Origin: Verticillium longisporum
Taxonomy: Eukaryota > Ascomycota > Sordariomycetes > Glomerellales > Plectosphaerellaceae
Direction of reading: 5' to 3'
Length of the DNA stretch: 64,000 bases
Assembly: GCA_019188255.1 (NCBI GenBank)
Contig: JAETXT010000010.1
Span: 2,108,001 to 2,172,000 of the forward strand
Shown here: one piece after another, positions 31,495 through 44,598 of the stretch
Numbering within the stretch: the first letter of the stretch is position 1
How the letters are laid out: every line of letters begins with the position of its first letter
The notes under the pieces: model-generated
The model's input: the letters and a program-made list of their open reading frames with translations, nothing else
Told to the model about the DNA's origin: nothing
Database searches by the model: none
Position numbers and translations under genes: made by a program

Positions 31495-34129
31495 ATGGCA
31501 TCCGTCTCCCACACGCGCGCATGCGCAACCACCCCGCCTGCCCCACAACCCCAGACACCCCCGGCCAAGGACCAGGATGACGACGACGACGACGCCCTTG
31601 TCCTGACGCGGGATCAGCTGCAACGGCTGCATGCCTTTCGCGACGCCTTGCACCGCTGTGCGAGCGCCTCCGAACGGGACCGTCTCTGCCTCGCGCTGCG
31701 CGACCAGCTCATCGATCACGAGGGCGGCCATGAGATCCTCGTCGCCTGCGCCGAGCGCCTCACCGCCAAGGCCTGTGCCGAGTACTTCCAGTGGAGGGTC
31801 GACATGGCCGGACGCCCTCCGACGCCCCTTGCTGTGACCTTTCGGGAGGATCACGTGGCCCCGTGGGATCGCTTCTTCGGCCTCGCCTCCATCGGATACG
31901 CTGCGCGCCTTCGATGTCTCGACGCCCTGACCGAGGTCGCCCATCGCTGGGGCCGCCACGTTGTGCTTCACTACGACTTGGTCCTCGGTGGCCCAGAGTA
32001 CTGCCATCATGTTCGCATCGCCGCTCGTGTGATTCCCACCTTTGACAAGGCCGTCGTCGCGCTCAACAGGTGCACCAAGGAGCGCGCTGCAACCCAACCG
32101 CCGTCGCATCCTGCACGCGACATATCAAGTCATATCGACGTCGAGGATCTTCAGCGCATCACGCAGTGGTGGGAGAACGGCACCTACCCGCGGAAACATC
32201 TGCGCGACGAAGACCTGCCTCCGGGCTACGGCTTTGACGACTTTCACCTCATGGTCCCGCTGGAGCATGCTTGGCCGCCCATCAAGAGCGCCTCCTCGTC
32301 GCCTGTGAGCTGGCCGGCGACGAGCCTCATCACGCCGGTACCCTCCATACGGGAGAGCGTCAAGACGGCGGCGGCGGCAGCGGCTCCTCAGTGGTCGCCC
32401 TACCGGTTGGTGCCCATCCCTCGTGAGCACACGACACTGGCGCCCCCCAAGACGAAGGCTTCGGCGAGCCAGAGCACCCAGTCCTCTCAGAACCCGGCAG
32501 GCGAGACACGTGGTAACCACCCGCCTCCAGCACCACCCATGGCGGCAGACCCCCGATGTGTTTGCCCCGATGACGTCCCACCCATGCTTCTCTTGGCCCT
32601 CGACATTCCCACGGCTTTCACACCATCCTTTGCGACGAAACTGACTCCTTTTCTTGGCAAGCTCTGCCGGCCGCATCTGCAACATTTCGCCGAGCACACC
32701 GCTGCGGCAATGGATGTTCAGCCCCATATCACTCCAACCACGGCGATAGAAACCAACGCTACGAACCCCACCACGCCTGCTGCATCCGCCGCCCAGCGCA
32801 CATCCTCTTTTGGCAGTGTCGATGAGCACAGGCCAAAGAGGCAGCGAGTCGACGACCCGATCCCACATGGAACCACGCCACAGGGGCGGGCCCTGCATGA
32901 CCGCGACGCCGACGAGGCCTATCGAAAGCAAGTCCTGACCGAGCTGCGGCAGAAGGTCGAGGACACAATCTTCCCACGGAGTACGCATGGCGAGGGAACC
33001 AACAGACTGATCCAGGAGCTGCTCGAAAAGGCTGAGCCGCCAAACACATCCCGCGACAAGGGCGCCATTGAGATGCTTTTCTGCAGCGGCGACCAAGCAG
33101 AGGCTCTCGTCGACTTTGAGTCCCCGCACGGCGCACCCATCGTCACCGACGGCCAGCAACAGTTCCGCTGGAAGACAAGGGAGCGCCCAATCGCCCAATT
33201 TCTCCGTCGCATGGGAAACCTTGACAGGTTCATCTCGGTCCAGATCCCTTCGCGCAGCGCCCTCTCGGAGTCGTTCGAGGTCCGCAAGCTGAGCGAGGTC
33301 AAGTCTCGCTACCTCGCCGACGAGAGCACCGATGACCCGTGGAATATTCTCGACCTGCAGAGCCCCCTGCCGTCGGCGATTTTGCCAAATTTCTTGTCTG
33401 GCGAGAATTGCCAGTTGCTCCTCCAAGTCCGCGACACGGTCCTCATGGAGGAGAGCGCCGAGAGGGTCGTCGCCTCCAGCCGACAGTGGAACGAGTGGCG
33501 GAATGTGCTTGAATGGGTCCTCATGTCGCAGGGCGGCCACAACACGGCCCCCCACACGGACAGCCACGGCTTCTCGACCTGGATCACGGCGCAGGAGGGT
33601 TGCATTGGCTTCGGCTGGCTCTCCGACCCCACGGACAAGGAGCGCGCCGCATGGATTGCCAACCCGGGCTCCTACACCGGCGGCCGCTGGCGCTACACCG
33701 TGCTCAAGCCTGGCCAGACCGTCTTCTTTGTCTCAGGTACCATCCACTTTGTCTTTCGCATACGCGCGCCTCAGACGCTGGCGCTCGGCGGGCACGTCCT
33801 GCAGTGGTCCGGTCTTGAGCGGTGGATGGCCATCGTCCTGACGCAGATGCGGAACCCATCCATCACCAATGAGGACATGGGCGTCAGCGCAGCGAAATAT
33901 GTTGGCGTCGTCTCGAGACTCGTGGTGGCCAAAGTGAATGAGGACAGGGCGAACGGGCTCGAGATTGAAGACCGTATCCTGCGTTTTCTGGACTCTGTCA
34001 AGGTATGTCAGGGGTCGCTTGGGGCCTCTTATGCTGCTAACCACACGACAGGCGTTCGAAACGGCGTATGGTCAACTCAACAAGAAGAAGCGCCGCTCAC
34101 CGGCCGGTTCAAAGAAAAGGGCCCGATGA
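31495..34129 (+). CDS. JmjC-like domain protein
   Basis: Predicted nuclear protein of 861 residues. Exon 31495-34002 joins exon 34052-34129 over a 49-nt intron. The ATG at 31495 (MASVSHTR, soon followed by an acidic DQDDDDDD stretch) is preferred, though the frame is open upstream. The middle (about 280-500) is low-complexity Pro/Ala/Thr rich with a basic PKRQRV patch. The C-terminal third carries a cupin-like Fe(II) site: His687 and Asp689 in PHTDSHGFSTW and His751 in GTIHFVFRI, the spacing expected of JmjC oxygenases, with GQTVFFVSG before the second His. The last residues, after splicing, are basic (NKKKRRSPAGSKKRAR), a plausible nuclear signal. A histone-demethylase or hydroxylase role is inference; no chromatin-reader domain is visible. 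Confidence 0.78.
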
Positions 34130-37100
34130 GCTCTCGTACGAGCCCGCTGGCTGTAGCTGCAGGTCAACAACATGGTGCAGTGACTGCCGTCAGCGTATCC
34201 ACAGTCTGCAAGCCTCGAAGCGGCAGAACATGGTGTGCAGGACCGCACCTTTGGTCGAAGCCACTGCATCTGTATAACAAAGGATGCCGATGCCATGCAG
34301 AACGCCGTGCCTCCACCACCCTTCGAACCCTGCAACGTTTTGTTTCTCTAGCGACTGGAAGCCTTCTCGTTATCATTCGTGGTTGTGGATTTCAATTACT
34401 CCCCTCGTCTTCACACGGCGCGCGCATGAGCTCGGGGCTAGTAGGGAACCTGTACAGTAAGCATCTTGGGGCGTGCCCTTGGCATCAATGGCGTTTTGTA
34501 CAGTACGGAACATGATGGACGGTATGACTCATTGCATCTTGTTGGTTTGGCAATGTGCTTCTGTTTTAGCTTTCAGGAGCAGTACATTCTTATTTGTTTC
34601 TCGGGTTCTTGAATTGCTGTGAGTTGGTCCGAACGGCATGATTTACAGCTGCTCAGCCATACTATGTGTCCGTCTAAGAGCCTGGTAGCTGATATCTAGT
34701 CTGATGTGTGACGGCTTTTTGGGCCCTTTGCTCTCGATGAACATGATTCTTGGGTGCATTGTTTGTGAAGAGGCAACCCAGCGATGGCTCCTCTTAGGAA
34801 ACCTCCCTCGGTCTCTGGCAGTGAGTCGCTACAGGGATTTGGCGCGGTCGTTCCGGCACTTCGAGCCGTACAGTCTTGGAGACCATTCTATCCTATAGGT
34901 GCAGATCCTGCGCTGTTGCCGGAGTAAACGGACAAGCGCACGGCTTCATCTGACAACACAGAAATGAGACAACTCTGAATCGAGTCATACGGGGCTTGTG
35001 GAGAGATGCAAAGGATCTCGCAGGAGTAGGCGGTGACGAGCTTTAGTCTCCTTACTGAACCCACTCGTGGCAATAAGATGCAAGATAAGGCAGTGCGTGA
35101 GGTCTAATTGTTAGCGCGTATGTATTGTAGAAACGCTGTCAGCGTCTCTCGACAGAATTGGAGGCCTATGTTACAGATGGGCTGGGGAGACCGAATGCAA
35201 AACAGTAGTCGAGGTTGGCGGACCCGCTCATCTCTCATCTTATATCGCTGACCTGAGCCCTCTGAGATGGCACTCATACCCACTGATGGTTGAAAAGAAA
35301 GAACCCCTTTTCCAGTTGCGTTTGCGTACTATTTGTGAACGAGCTTCTGGCTGTAGATGCTGCTGTAATGTGATCGGCGTCATGCCGATTCTCATGAGGT
35401 CTCCACGTACCATTACGAGGTGGATTGTCCATTGACTCTGAAATCCCGGATTGTACAGAAGCAAGCCGCAATTTCTCCTCGGATACTGACTCGGGGAATG
35501 AGCGAGAAATAATGCAGGCGCAAAAGCGCAATGCAATCGAGTATCAATAGACAATTGTCCCGATACTGCCGCACCTTGACCGAGGATGCGACCTCGATCC
35601 AGACACTTCACGGCCGGCTTCGGCGGATGTGTTTTAGAGAGGGAAGATGACTCGGGACACATAGTCCCTATGCCGGAATATCTCCCATTCATCTCCAGAG
35701 TCAGCACAAGTCAGACTCGGATGTCGGTCACTGATGACATAACGCATCAACCCCACCTTCCGGTCCACAGTCCGAGATCCTAGTTCACGATGCTTCTTCC
35801 GCAAAGTCAGCCAGAACCAGCCATGCTAAGGAGAGTATGACCCGGCATAGCTACGATGTCTGTCTGCGATCAGCAAGCGCACTAGATGGACTTCTTATGT
35901 CGTCCTATGACTATACCGACTGTATATATTAGTGCTTACTACCCACACAATAAAGTCCTATGTGCAGCTCCCGTCACATTCGACTCACTACGTAAGTCGC
36001 CCAATTGGTAAGGTACTGAAAACTATTTCACCAAGCACAGGGAAGAAGTACCATGTGCCAAGACGGTGAAACACCCCGGCTCTGACACGAACCGGACGCT
36101 TCTATCGCGACAAAAGTCCGCACAACGTATATCAATGACTCGGGTGACGACGGGAAATGCTCCGATCACGAGCACGAATAGCAATCTGATCCAGAAAAGT
36201 ATGTTGGACCCTCGCCCGCTTCCGCGGCCCCTGTCCCGGGGGATCAAGCGCCAGAACGAGAGCTCTGGTCGTCATGCGGCTGGTTTGCGACTGGCTGCTA
36301 CCCGCCGCACCTACATGTAGAAACGCCATTTTGTAGAGCTCCTTTCCCTGAGGGCGAACCCTGGCAGCAATTGCCATGTCACGACCGCTGGCGACAGCCA
36401 TCTGGCCATTTTGGCGGTATGATCTCGCGGAAGTAGGTCTCGCGGCTGTCCCCATTTCTCGCAGAGCATAGACTTGCGATTTCCCACCGCGGGTTCTCTC
36501 ATCGCTTCCCTTTATTGCTTCATCTGCAAGATGTTTCTTTACTTCCAGCCTTGAATGGAGTTGAAGAAGACCAGCTGCCGACTTTGGACATCTTCGGATG
36601 AAAGGCTGAATGATGTCAAGGCGCTACTTGACGAGAGGCTGGCCTGACCAGACGGTCCAGACGCAATAAATAACTGCTCATGGATCGCAGACAGACGCAG
36701 TTGCGTGCATAAGTAGCAACTGCCAGCAGACCCTGGAGTCCTAGCACGACTCGGAGCATCTTGGCTCGAGGGTCGCAACCCGTGGAGAACATCGCCTGAA
36801 CCGTTCGCCATCATCATGTCGATCCTATTTTGATTACCAACCATGCGGCGTGTGCATCTTGGCGATCATTCACATCTAACACGCCAATCCAACAACCAGC
36901 GGGACCTTGATAAGGATTGGGCATGGCTGAATCTGATCCCAGTACGCGAAAGCTTGTCTGTACTTGTAGCTCGATTCGAGGCTCGCATCTCCACAGGGCC
37001 TGGCGCCCCGAACCAACCGCGTCTCAAGCCGGACCCCTCCCATGCGTTGTCGAAGATTCGCCAATGGGCAGCAAAAGAAAGGCTTCTAGAAGGTGAACGG

Positions 37101-37702
37101 GCCCAGCCCTAGGAACCCCTGGACGCGCGAGTCAAACTCAAAAAGGACCTGTGGCTGTGGCCACGGACCTTTCGAGGGAGCCCATTCTGCCGCATTAGAG
37201 TTCGCCGCCGCCCGTGACTTCCTGGGCTACACGCATCTCCAGCGCCCTTCCGTAGCGGACGCGAAGCCTCAAGGTCTCAAGTACCTGACTCGCCGCGATG
37301 CCATCGGGCTCCCCCGCTTAAGCCGGACCATTCTGCCCATGTAGATCGTCCGAGCTCGAAACACATTCAGTTAGCTTTGAGCCGGCCTCTGGCCATCTCG
37401 TCCATCCGTGGACTCGCCTTGTCAGTGTCCCATTTGTCTTTGTATGTGTGCGGGCCCTGGCAGCCACGCCCCCAACGGGCCCTCCACCACATCTGCTCCC
37501 ATAACAGTGTGACGTCCCCTCTTTCCCCTACGCCTACTTTGCTGGCTCTTCTATCGAGCTCGGATTGAACGTGGAATCGATAGATCATATTGCGAAAACC
37601 CCCTGGCCGCGACTGTCCATTCAAGTCTCTCCCGATACACCATCGACGAGAATGGACAGCCAGTCGTTCACGGCCCGAACCTCCTGACAAGGGCTGGGGA
37701 AC
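34130..37702. other. Gene-poor spacer
   Basis: About 3.6 kb. Short open frames occur (for example about 155 codons on the minus strand at 35240-35707), without recognisable motifs, credible starts or splice structure. No RNA gene or repeat was recognised. Confidence 0.5.
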
Positions 37703-39259
37703 ATGGCATCCTCCGATAGCGAGCCCTCTCGACAGCTTGGGTACCTACCGCCGCCGCCGGGCGTCACACCAGACTTTGACCATCCACGAGACGCAGGCAG
37801 GGTGGTGGTCCTGGCTGGGCTGATTGTCTGCAATGTTCTCGTCACCATTTTCGTCTCTCTGCGAGGCTACGTCAAGATTTTCATCAATCGTCGCATCTTG
37901 TTGGCCGACTGTACGTGCGACACATACCTCTCGATTTGGAGATGACGAAAGCTAACACAACGCCCAGGGGCATGCTTGGTATCTTGGGTTCTGATCCTGG
38001 TCTATTCCGCCACCGTATTCACCAGTGAGCAAGACACATATGGTCAACATTTTCATTCTCATGCTCAACTCATCGCAGTGATCCACTACGGTCTCGGGCA
38101 CTACGCCTGGGAAGTGACAGTGGAGAATTACTCTGAAGTGCTCAAGGTGAGCCCACGTACCCCCTTTGCTCACGAAATATCCACAACTGATCGATGAAGT
38201 GGCTCTATGCAAGTTCCATTGTCTACATACCAGCGGCATACATCACCAAAGTCACCCTCCTGCTGCTGATTGCCCGCGTCTTCGCCGTCAATGAGCGCGT
38301 CGCCAAAGGCATCCACTGGTTTCTCTGGGCACTGCTCCTTCTCTACACCCCCGTGCAAACCATTAAGATCATCATCTGCGTGCCGATCAACTCGTATTGG
38401 GACTTTGCCGTATCGGGACGATGCATCAATCAGCGCAGAGTATTCATCGTCGACCTGTCCATCGCCGTCATGGCTGACCTCGTCATTATCATCCTCCCAA
38501 TCCCGATGACCTGGTCGCTGAACCTGCCGCTGAAGAAGAAGATCAAGATCATCCTGATGCTTGGGGCTGGCGGTGCCGCAACAGCCGTCACCATCTTTCG
38601 CTTGATCAGGGTAGTCCAATTCGTCGGCTCCACGGACGTAACAGCCGACTTTGGCGTTCTTGGCTTGACGACGTATGTACTTTTTGCTTCCGCCAGCTGC
38701 CCATGTACTGACTGGATACAGATGTGTCGAGCTCACTGTAGGCCTCATCTGTGCTTGCCTCCCCTCCGTCAATCTCCTCTTCGAACGCCACCAGTCCGCT
38801 CGCAAACGCCCTACGGCCCGCAACGTCCCGCGCACCGGCCGCTGGAGCCCTGCTGTCGACAAGACGTCGCACTGGTGGGACACGGTCACCGGCAGGCGGA
38901 CAGCTGACGCCACGGCCCTGACAACCACGTCTCAGACGCCGGCGACGGAGCTCTCGCAGACTGCCATGACCGAGGTTGCTCCAAATCAGCAGCAGACTTA
39001 CCCACCATCACACCGTCGGCAGATGACCTTCGACGTTGAGCTGGCAATGTTTACGGGGCAGCCTGTTGACGAAGCATCGGCTGAGCCAGAGGTTAAAGGA
39101 TCTGATGTAAGGATTAACTCGTTCGAAGGACGACGGGAGGGATGGCTCGCGCCTCGAGCGGACGGGGCAGTCGAGTCGAGGGACTTTAATCAGATTATGG
39201 GGACAAGGTTATGGAGCACCATCTGGGACGGGTGCAAGGACGATATCCCGAGAACATGA
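37703..39259 (+). CDS. Fungal rhodopsin-fold (PTH11/SAT4-like) seven-TM protein
   Basis: Plasma-membrane protein of the fungal 'rhodopsin domain' family (PTH11/SAT4-like), many members of which act as orphan receptors. Five exons: 37703-37910, 37968-38024, 38079-38146, 38200-38672 and 38722-39259; introns of 57, 54, 53 and 49 nt all begin GT and end AG. The protein has 447 residues. Family landmarks are GHYAWEV, KWLYASSIVYIP, the pair around FAVSGRCINQ, DLVIIILPIPMTWSLNLPLKKK and FRLIRVVQF. About seven hydrophobic segments lie in the first ~290 residues; the ~150-residue cytoplasmic tail is polar. No CFEM domain precedes the membrane part, unlike true PTH11. Ligand unknown. Confidence 0.88.
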
Positions 39260-41864
39260 GATGCTTTTGCCACTGTCATGTACGGCATTGGAGAATCTAC
39301 TCATATGCTCGTTGCTTCAGTACTGAAAATTGATGAGCAGTCGCTTTTGGCGTTCAGAAGGCTTATAAACTCCGTGTCAAGGAACATTTTAATGTTGAGA
39401 GAAGCCTCTGTAATACCATCGACCATGTAAATATAGGTTATCAACAAGCAGTGCACTTGGTTCACACCCTGTATATGTCCCCTGGATGCTGTTATTGGTG
39501 CCCTGTGGCATTCTGCATAGCTTGATGAGTGTTTCTTGGTTTGATGAGCGGCTTTTGTCTTTGCTCTGGGTAGTGGAGGCACACAATCAAGGCGTACTTT
39601 GTGAGACGGCAGGCAAAGGATTTAGAGACTCCATGTTTCTGCCAATGACCTCGAGCAAAGCATCAAGCTATGAATCTTGATCTTACCCTTTGAATCTGTG
39701 AACATCTGTTGTTCGTACCTTGTGTGCGTTATAAGAGCTAATTCCTCATGTAGTATCCTGAGGGCATAGACATGGGACCTTCACGTCCAACTCAGGCCCT
39801 AAGCCGTGGCCTGTGGATGCCATCATGAAGGTACGGACCACATGTCAAAAGGTTTATGAAGGAGCATATTGGAAGATTTCATCACTGGTGAATTCAGGAT
39901 TAGTCTTCTCCCTTGTGGGTCGTATGCTTCCTCGTCAGCTGTTCGCCATGGTGAGGTCGGGCGTTCCGAGTTTCGCAATGAACACAAGAGGTGGTATACG
40001 GCCTCGCTCAATGGTCGTCTCCAACACTACGGATGCTAGCCAATTACTCAAACCTCAAGTGCGATGCTCAAGTGTTACGGGTTATAGGCTTTTAGTGTAA
40101 CCGTGGCTCCCTTGGCTGTACGAAGATCAGCTTCAGTCTGGCAAGCCAACCGGAGTTGAAATTATATGCGGGGAAGAGCAAGAAATTGAGTTGATGTCGG
40201 CGCTCTGTTATTTCAGGTTGTCTATAGTAAACGGCTGGAGATCATACCCCTTTCTAGTATGCTCGGAGGTGTCTACTGATGAATGTGATGTGGATGAGGG
40301 GTGTGCGTTGTCTTTCATCTATAGTGACACTCCTTCGATGCTGAAGGTAAGGCGGCCAGGGGCCGTTTTGTCTCGTTACGGAGCGTGTTGTGTATGAGGC
40401 TGATGAGCTGGATACACGGAAGAGGTATTTCAGTCCCGATATGGCAGAGAGGGCCATCTTTCTATCTGCAGTGTGAGGTCATGTAGGGCGTATCAGAAGC
40501 TTGACTACCTTTGCGGGCAAAGTACTGACAATTTTAGAATGCTTCGGAAGGTATTGGACGTCATACTACGAGACTCAAAATACTGCGATCAGGTATCCTG
40601 CATGCTTGGGTGAGTTGACCTCAAGTCTGGACTATGATGTTTGCGCCTCAGGCTGTGACATACCTGCAAAGCTATACACCGGTTTCTTGGTTTTGAACAA
40701 GATGAAACTAAAATGGAATTGATCAGCAGAGACGGAAGCGCGTAAGTGATATGCTGCAACCTGAAATGAGCATTGGTCGCGAAATTATTTCAAACATTCG
40801 TTGCCCATGGGGCGCAAAGACGGTAATAGAGAACAAATGAATGCTTGTTCAAACAAGCTGTTGGAATAGTGAGAGGACACCCCCTTCACCCCCCAATAAT
40901 TTTCAGTTGGATATTGATGAAGTTCGGGTGATCAAAATGCTCAATCATCTATGGCTCCGGGTTATAATGGCTCGACGGTTGTTCAGCTGTCAGCTCCTCC
41001 AGGTTAGCTTGTGTGACAGCCCAAAAACATGTCAATAACCTGTAATCTGGTTTGAAGAAAGGAACCATGCCGAATTGCCAGCTAGGGCGGATCTGTGCAT
41101 CTCTAGGATGCTGATAAAGTATTAAGGGGCATGAGTTGCTGTTGCGGAGGCTTTGGCGACGTATGGCAAGGCAGCAACGGCGATTTGGACGCAACTACGA
41201 ATCGAAGTTGATTGTAGGGCAACAGGCACTCCGAAGTCATACTAATCAGGACGCAGTGCCTGCCGTGGTGGAGCAGGCGCTCTTAGGGCCTCTTCGTGGT
41301 GCTCAGGACAGAGCAGCAGGCACTCTCTGAGTGCAAGCAGTATCATACCTGAAAACGCATGGCTCACTAATCAATGTAGGTACTTCAAAAAGATGTGGAT
41401 TATGTAACTAGATACTCCGGGGAGTGGGTGCTGTTATCTTGGCTTTGATCGATTCTGCATGAAGTGCTGCCGCGGTTGCCGGACAAATCTGGCAGGATGA
41501 CAATCCTGACCTGTTTCCAGAATTCATCCTATGCACTGGCAAAACATGGGACGAAATGCGTATACGCAAAAACTTTATGAAGCAACGGAGACACCATGAG
41601 TATTACCTCTCGCCGAACTGCCTGTTATGAAGCCGAACCCAGGCTGCAAAACGGAGGTCAAAGCTGCGCTATTAGGCCTGCGAGGAACGATAAGCTTGCC
41701 GCGACAACGGAAATGCGTTTGGCTCTGGTGGCCTCTGCCTTCACGTACTTTTGCTTGCAAGCAATGGGACCAATGCTGGCGAAGGCACACGGCAGCATTG
41801 AGGGTATTCCATTATAAACCTACTGATCGTCGGCGACTTTCAACAACCAATTAGCACCCTCACG
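39260..41864. other. Gene-free spacer
   Basis: About 2.6 kb of lower-GC sequence without a convincing open frame or recognised repeat. Confidence 0.5.
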
Positions 41865-41936
41865 GCTTTCGTGGTCTAGTGGTATGATACCTGCTTCGGG
41901 TGCAGGTGGTCCCGCGTTCGAATCGCGGCGAGAGCC
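41865..41936 (+). tRNA. tRNA-Pro (CGG), copy 1
   Basis: 72-nt cloverleaf without intron. The acceptor GCTTTCG pairs with CGAGAGC (one G-T pair). The anticodon stem is CCTGC/GCAGG, the loop TTCGGGT with anticodon CGG at 41897-41899, and the T arm CCGCG-TTCGAAT-CGCGG. The discriminator is C, as usual for eukaryotic tRNA-Pro. Internal A-box (TGGTCTAGTGG) and B-box elements are present. Confidence 0.93.
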
Positions 41937-41944
41937 CATCTCAG

Positions 41945-41949
41945 TTTTT
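41945..41949 (+). terminator. Pol III terminator of tRNA-Pro copy 1
   Basis: First T5 run after the tRNA; a second T-run follows about 9 nt later. Confidence 0.75.
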
Positions 41950-42891
41950 ACTTTTCTTTTTGTCCATGTGTCACAACACTCCCCAAACCAGCGCAGCCCG
42001 GGTCGGGGGCGGGGCGAGGGTGGAAAGATCACAAATCGCACCGCTAAATGACTAGTCTCTAACCATTGGATGCTGAAATTAGGCCTCGGTACATCTTCAG
42101 ATCGGCAGCCATATGACAGAACGGAAAGATGACGGATCAAGGCATACAATGAGGGAAATACTCAAATGATTAGACGAAACTTTTATTCTGCTGATCTGCT
42201 CACCTTTAACGAGGTACTGGCCCAGTTCCTGGAAATATCCTTGCCCACGCTATTCGTTAAGGCTGTGATGAGGTATGGAGCCTTCGGGGGGCCCTTGATA
42301 GCCACACCAAGCTTACTTGGTACCTCTCCTCATCCCCTGGGTGCTCCAAATTTGGCCTCTGGACTTACATCTTAATGCTTCCACGATACTTGTGTTCTAC
42401 TGTGCTATTCACCTCCAGCAAAGTACTTACTTAATTTCTTGAAACATCCTTGCCTGGCCTTCTTGGGAGGGCGGTGACGATCATGTGTACTGAGGCCAAA
42501 TCCGGGCAACATAGGAATGACAGTCATCGTGAGAGGCGAGGCGATGGGCCTTCACACCTCACCAAGCGACTTCTGAATTTTTGGTTTCGGATTGAACATT
42601 ATAAGTTTGGTCAGGACGAAATTTCAATTGAATACCTTCACAAAAGTTACGCGCAACATTCAGCGTCCTTGATTGAGCCCAACAAGATTGATCCCTGAAC
42701 GCCCGACGCCATTTTATTCCAACGTTTTCATTCCATTTGAGTGGCCCGGTTCTTGCGGAAGGCATCGAGACGCCCGATGTCAGCCCCGGAAGCATCGACG
42801 ACTCCTAGGAAATTTGCATGACTTCTCTAAGGCTACTGTATATAGAGAAGTTTGCGGGTCTGCGAAGTAACAACCAATAAGCATCCCCACC
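41950..42891. other. Spacer between tRNA-Pro genes
   Basis: About 940 nt. Open frames antisense to the tRNAs are artefacts of the tRNA sequence. No gene seen. Confidence 0.55.
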
Positions 42892-42963
42892 GTCTGTGTG
42901 GTCTAGAGGTATGATACCTGCTTCGGGTGCAGGTGGTCCCGCGTTCGAATCGCGGCACAGACC
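42892..42963 (+). tRNA. tRNA-Pro (CGG), copy 2
   Basis: 72 nt and identical to copy 1 in the anticodon arm, variable loop and T arm, with one D-loop difference (AGAGG for AGTGG). The acceptor stem GTCTGTG pairs perfectly with CACAGAC and differs from copy 1 at several positions on both sides, so pairing is preserved. Anticodon CGG lies at 42924-42926; the discriminator is C. Confidence 0.92.
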
Positions 42964-42969
42964 CAACCC

Positions 42970-42974
42970 TTTTT
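42970..42974 (+). terminator. Pol III terminator of tRNA-Pro copy 2
   Basis: T5 run six bases after the tRNA 3' end. Confidence 0.75.
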
Positions 42975-43850
42975 GCTTTTGGCCCAAACTGTTCACATCG
43001 GCATTCTTTTGATGTTTTATGGGTATGACTTGTGCCCCAGGAACCATTTCTAACAAGCATCCTTTTTTTCCCCTTTGTCTCTGGTACTCGTTTGTGTCAA
43101 TTTTTGGCTTAAACTACTTATTGGGATGGCATTCTGGACCATGACTTGTGACCCAACCGGCCCGGAGAGACAAGAGTTGATGAAGTTAACGTACTCGTCA
43201 GTCGAAAGTACCTGAGCGATACAATGTCCACGAGCGCGCCTCATCACGGCTGACGTCCCCAAATCAGTCTGATATTTTTGAGTTCGTTCCCCAAAAGTAG
43301 ATTTTCCAGCGCCTGAAGATGAAGTGTCCTTGATCCATCAGACTTGCTTCGCGGGTTTTAAGCTCAACCTTGACAGCGTGGTGCGCGATGAAGGGCAGCA
43401 CACACGAGAGCCATGTGTTCACCAAAACATCCCATAAGCACAACATACTGCTGTGCACGAATGAGCCGTCTCTATTCTAAAGGAAAAAGACTTGTGCATG
43501 GTTTTGTCCGCCGAGTGACAATTGAAGGCACTGTGATTTTGGCCAAAGCTGCGGCTACATTTTGTCACGTGAGAGTATTGGGGATAAAGCGGCTGCAAGA
43601 ATCTTGTCTATACAATATGAAGGCACATGTTTTGTAGATTGCTTCCATTATTATTGTGAGCCTCCACTCCAGCTACGCATGGTACGAACGGAAGATGCTC
43701 TCATTACTGCAGTGGTCCACTCCAGTTAACCCATCAAGCTTCAACTCATACCCAACAACCCGTGAACTCTGTCCAAGCCAGTAGACCCAATTCCCCTAGG
43801 CGCCAGCGCCATTTCTCTCGTGTACGCCTATGAAGCACGAGGTATCAATC
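42975..43850. other. Spacer
   Basis: About 880 nt between the second tRNA-Pro and the 3' end of the Egh16-like gene. Nothing recognised. Confidence 0.5.
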
Positions 43851-44598
43851 TCAGTGAAGGTCGCGCTTCATCTTCTCGTAGAGGCGGGCCTTCTCCATGG
43901 TGGCGCGCGCCAGCAAGCGGCGGGCCTCGGTGGCATTGGCGGTACCGGCGAGCTGCACGGGGACGACGCCGCCGAAGGGTCCAGCGTTGGCATCGTTCAT
44001 GCAGCGGACCATACAGACGTTTTCCTGGCCGGCGACGGTGCCCGTGCAGGTCTGACCAGCGGGAATGGCGGCCACCATGGGGAAGTCCGACTGCTCGCCA
44101 TCCTGGAACATGTGTTAGTGATGAACTTGGAAATGACACGAAACCACAAAGACTTACGCGATTGCGAGAGTTGCGGCCGGGCGGGCTCTGCATGACGGTA
44201 ATGTCGGTCCAGGTCTGGGCGGTGCCGTCGGCGTTGATGGCGCAAGTGTAGGGGCCGCCGCCGTCCGAGTTGACCTGGTGCAGCGTCATGTCAAGTTGAC
44301 CACCAGGGCTGACCTGCGGCAGCTGATCGCCCATTTCCGTCATGATTGCGGTGGTGCCGCTCTCAATGTTGTTGTCGCCGGCACCGACAGTCTCGCCGAT
44401 AGTCTCAGACTGGTCACCACGGAAGCGAGTCGCATCTTGCTGGAAGGGGTTGCGGCGAGTGCCATCACGCGGGGTGGACGTATCGACACCGAGAGCCATG
44501 CCAGTGCCGCCAGCATCACCAGTGGCGGCGATGATGGCCGCGTGGCCCGAGACGAGCTGAGCGATGGCGAAAAGGGTGGCGAGCGCGGAGGTCTTCAT
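43851..44598 (-). CDS. Egh16-like secreted protein (GAS1/MAS family)
   Basis: Small secreted protein of the Egh16-like family (formerly DUF3129), whose members in Magnaporthe (GAS1/GAS2, MAS proteins) and powdery mildew are expressed in infection structures. Exons 44598-44158 and 44102-43851 (intron 55 nt) give 230 residues. The signal peptide is [20 protein letters not shown]. The family's N-terminal block follows directly: [20 protein letters not shown], then [18 protein letters not shown]. Later landmarks are [14 protein letters not shown] and the cysteine pair in [16 protein letters not shown]. The C-terminus ends in a basic, alanine-rich helix-like tail. The frame is intact. A role in host or cuticle contact is inferred from the family only. 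Confidence 0.92.

Noticed and set aside
35240..35707. Minus-strand frame of about 155 codons
   Set aside because: No motif; an overlapping frame on the same strand looks equally protein-like.
41820..43060. Minus-strand frames reading RDSNAGPPAPEAGIIPLDH at both tRNA-Pro genes
   Set aside because: They are the antisense translation of the tRNA sequence, a frequent false protein in databases.
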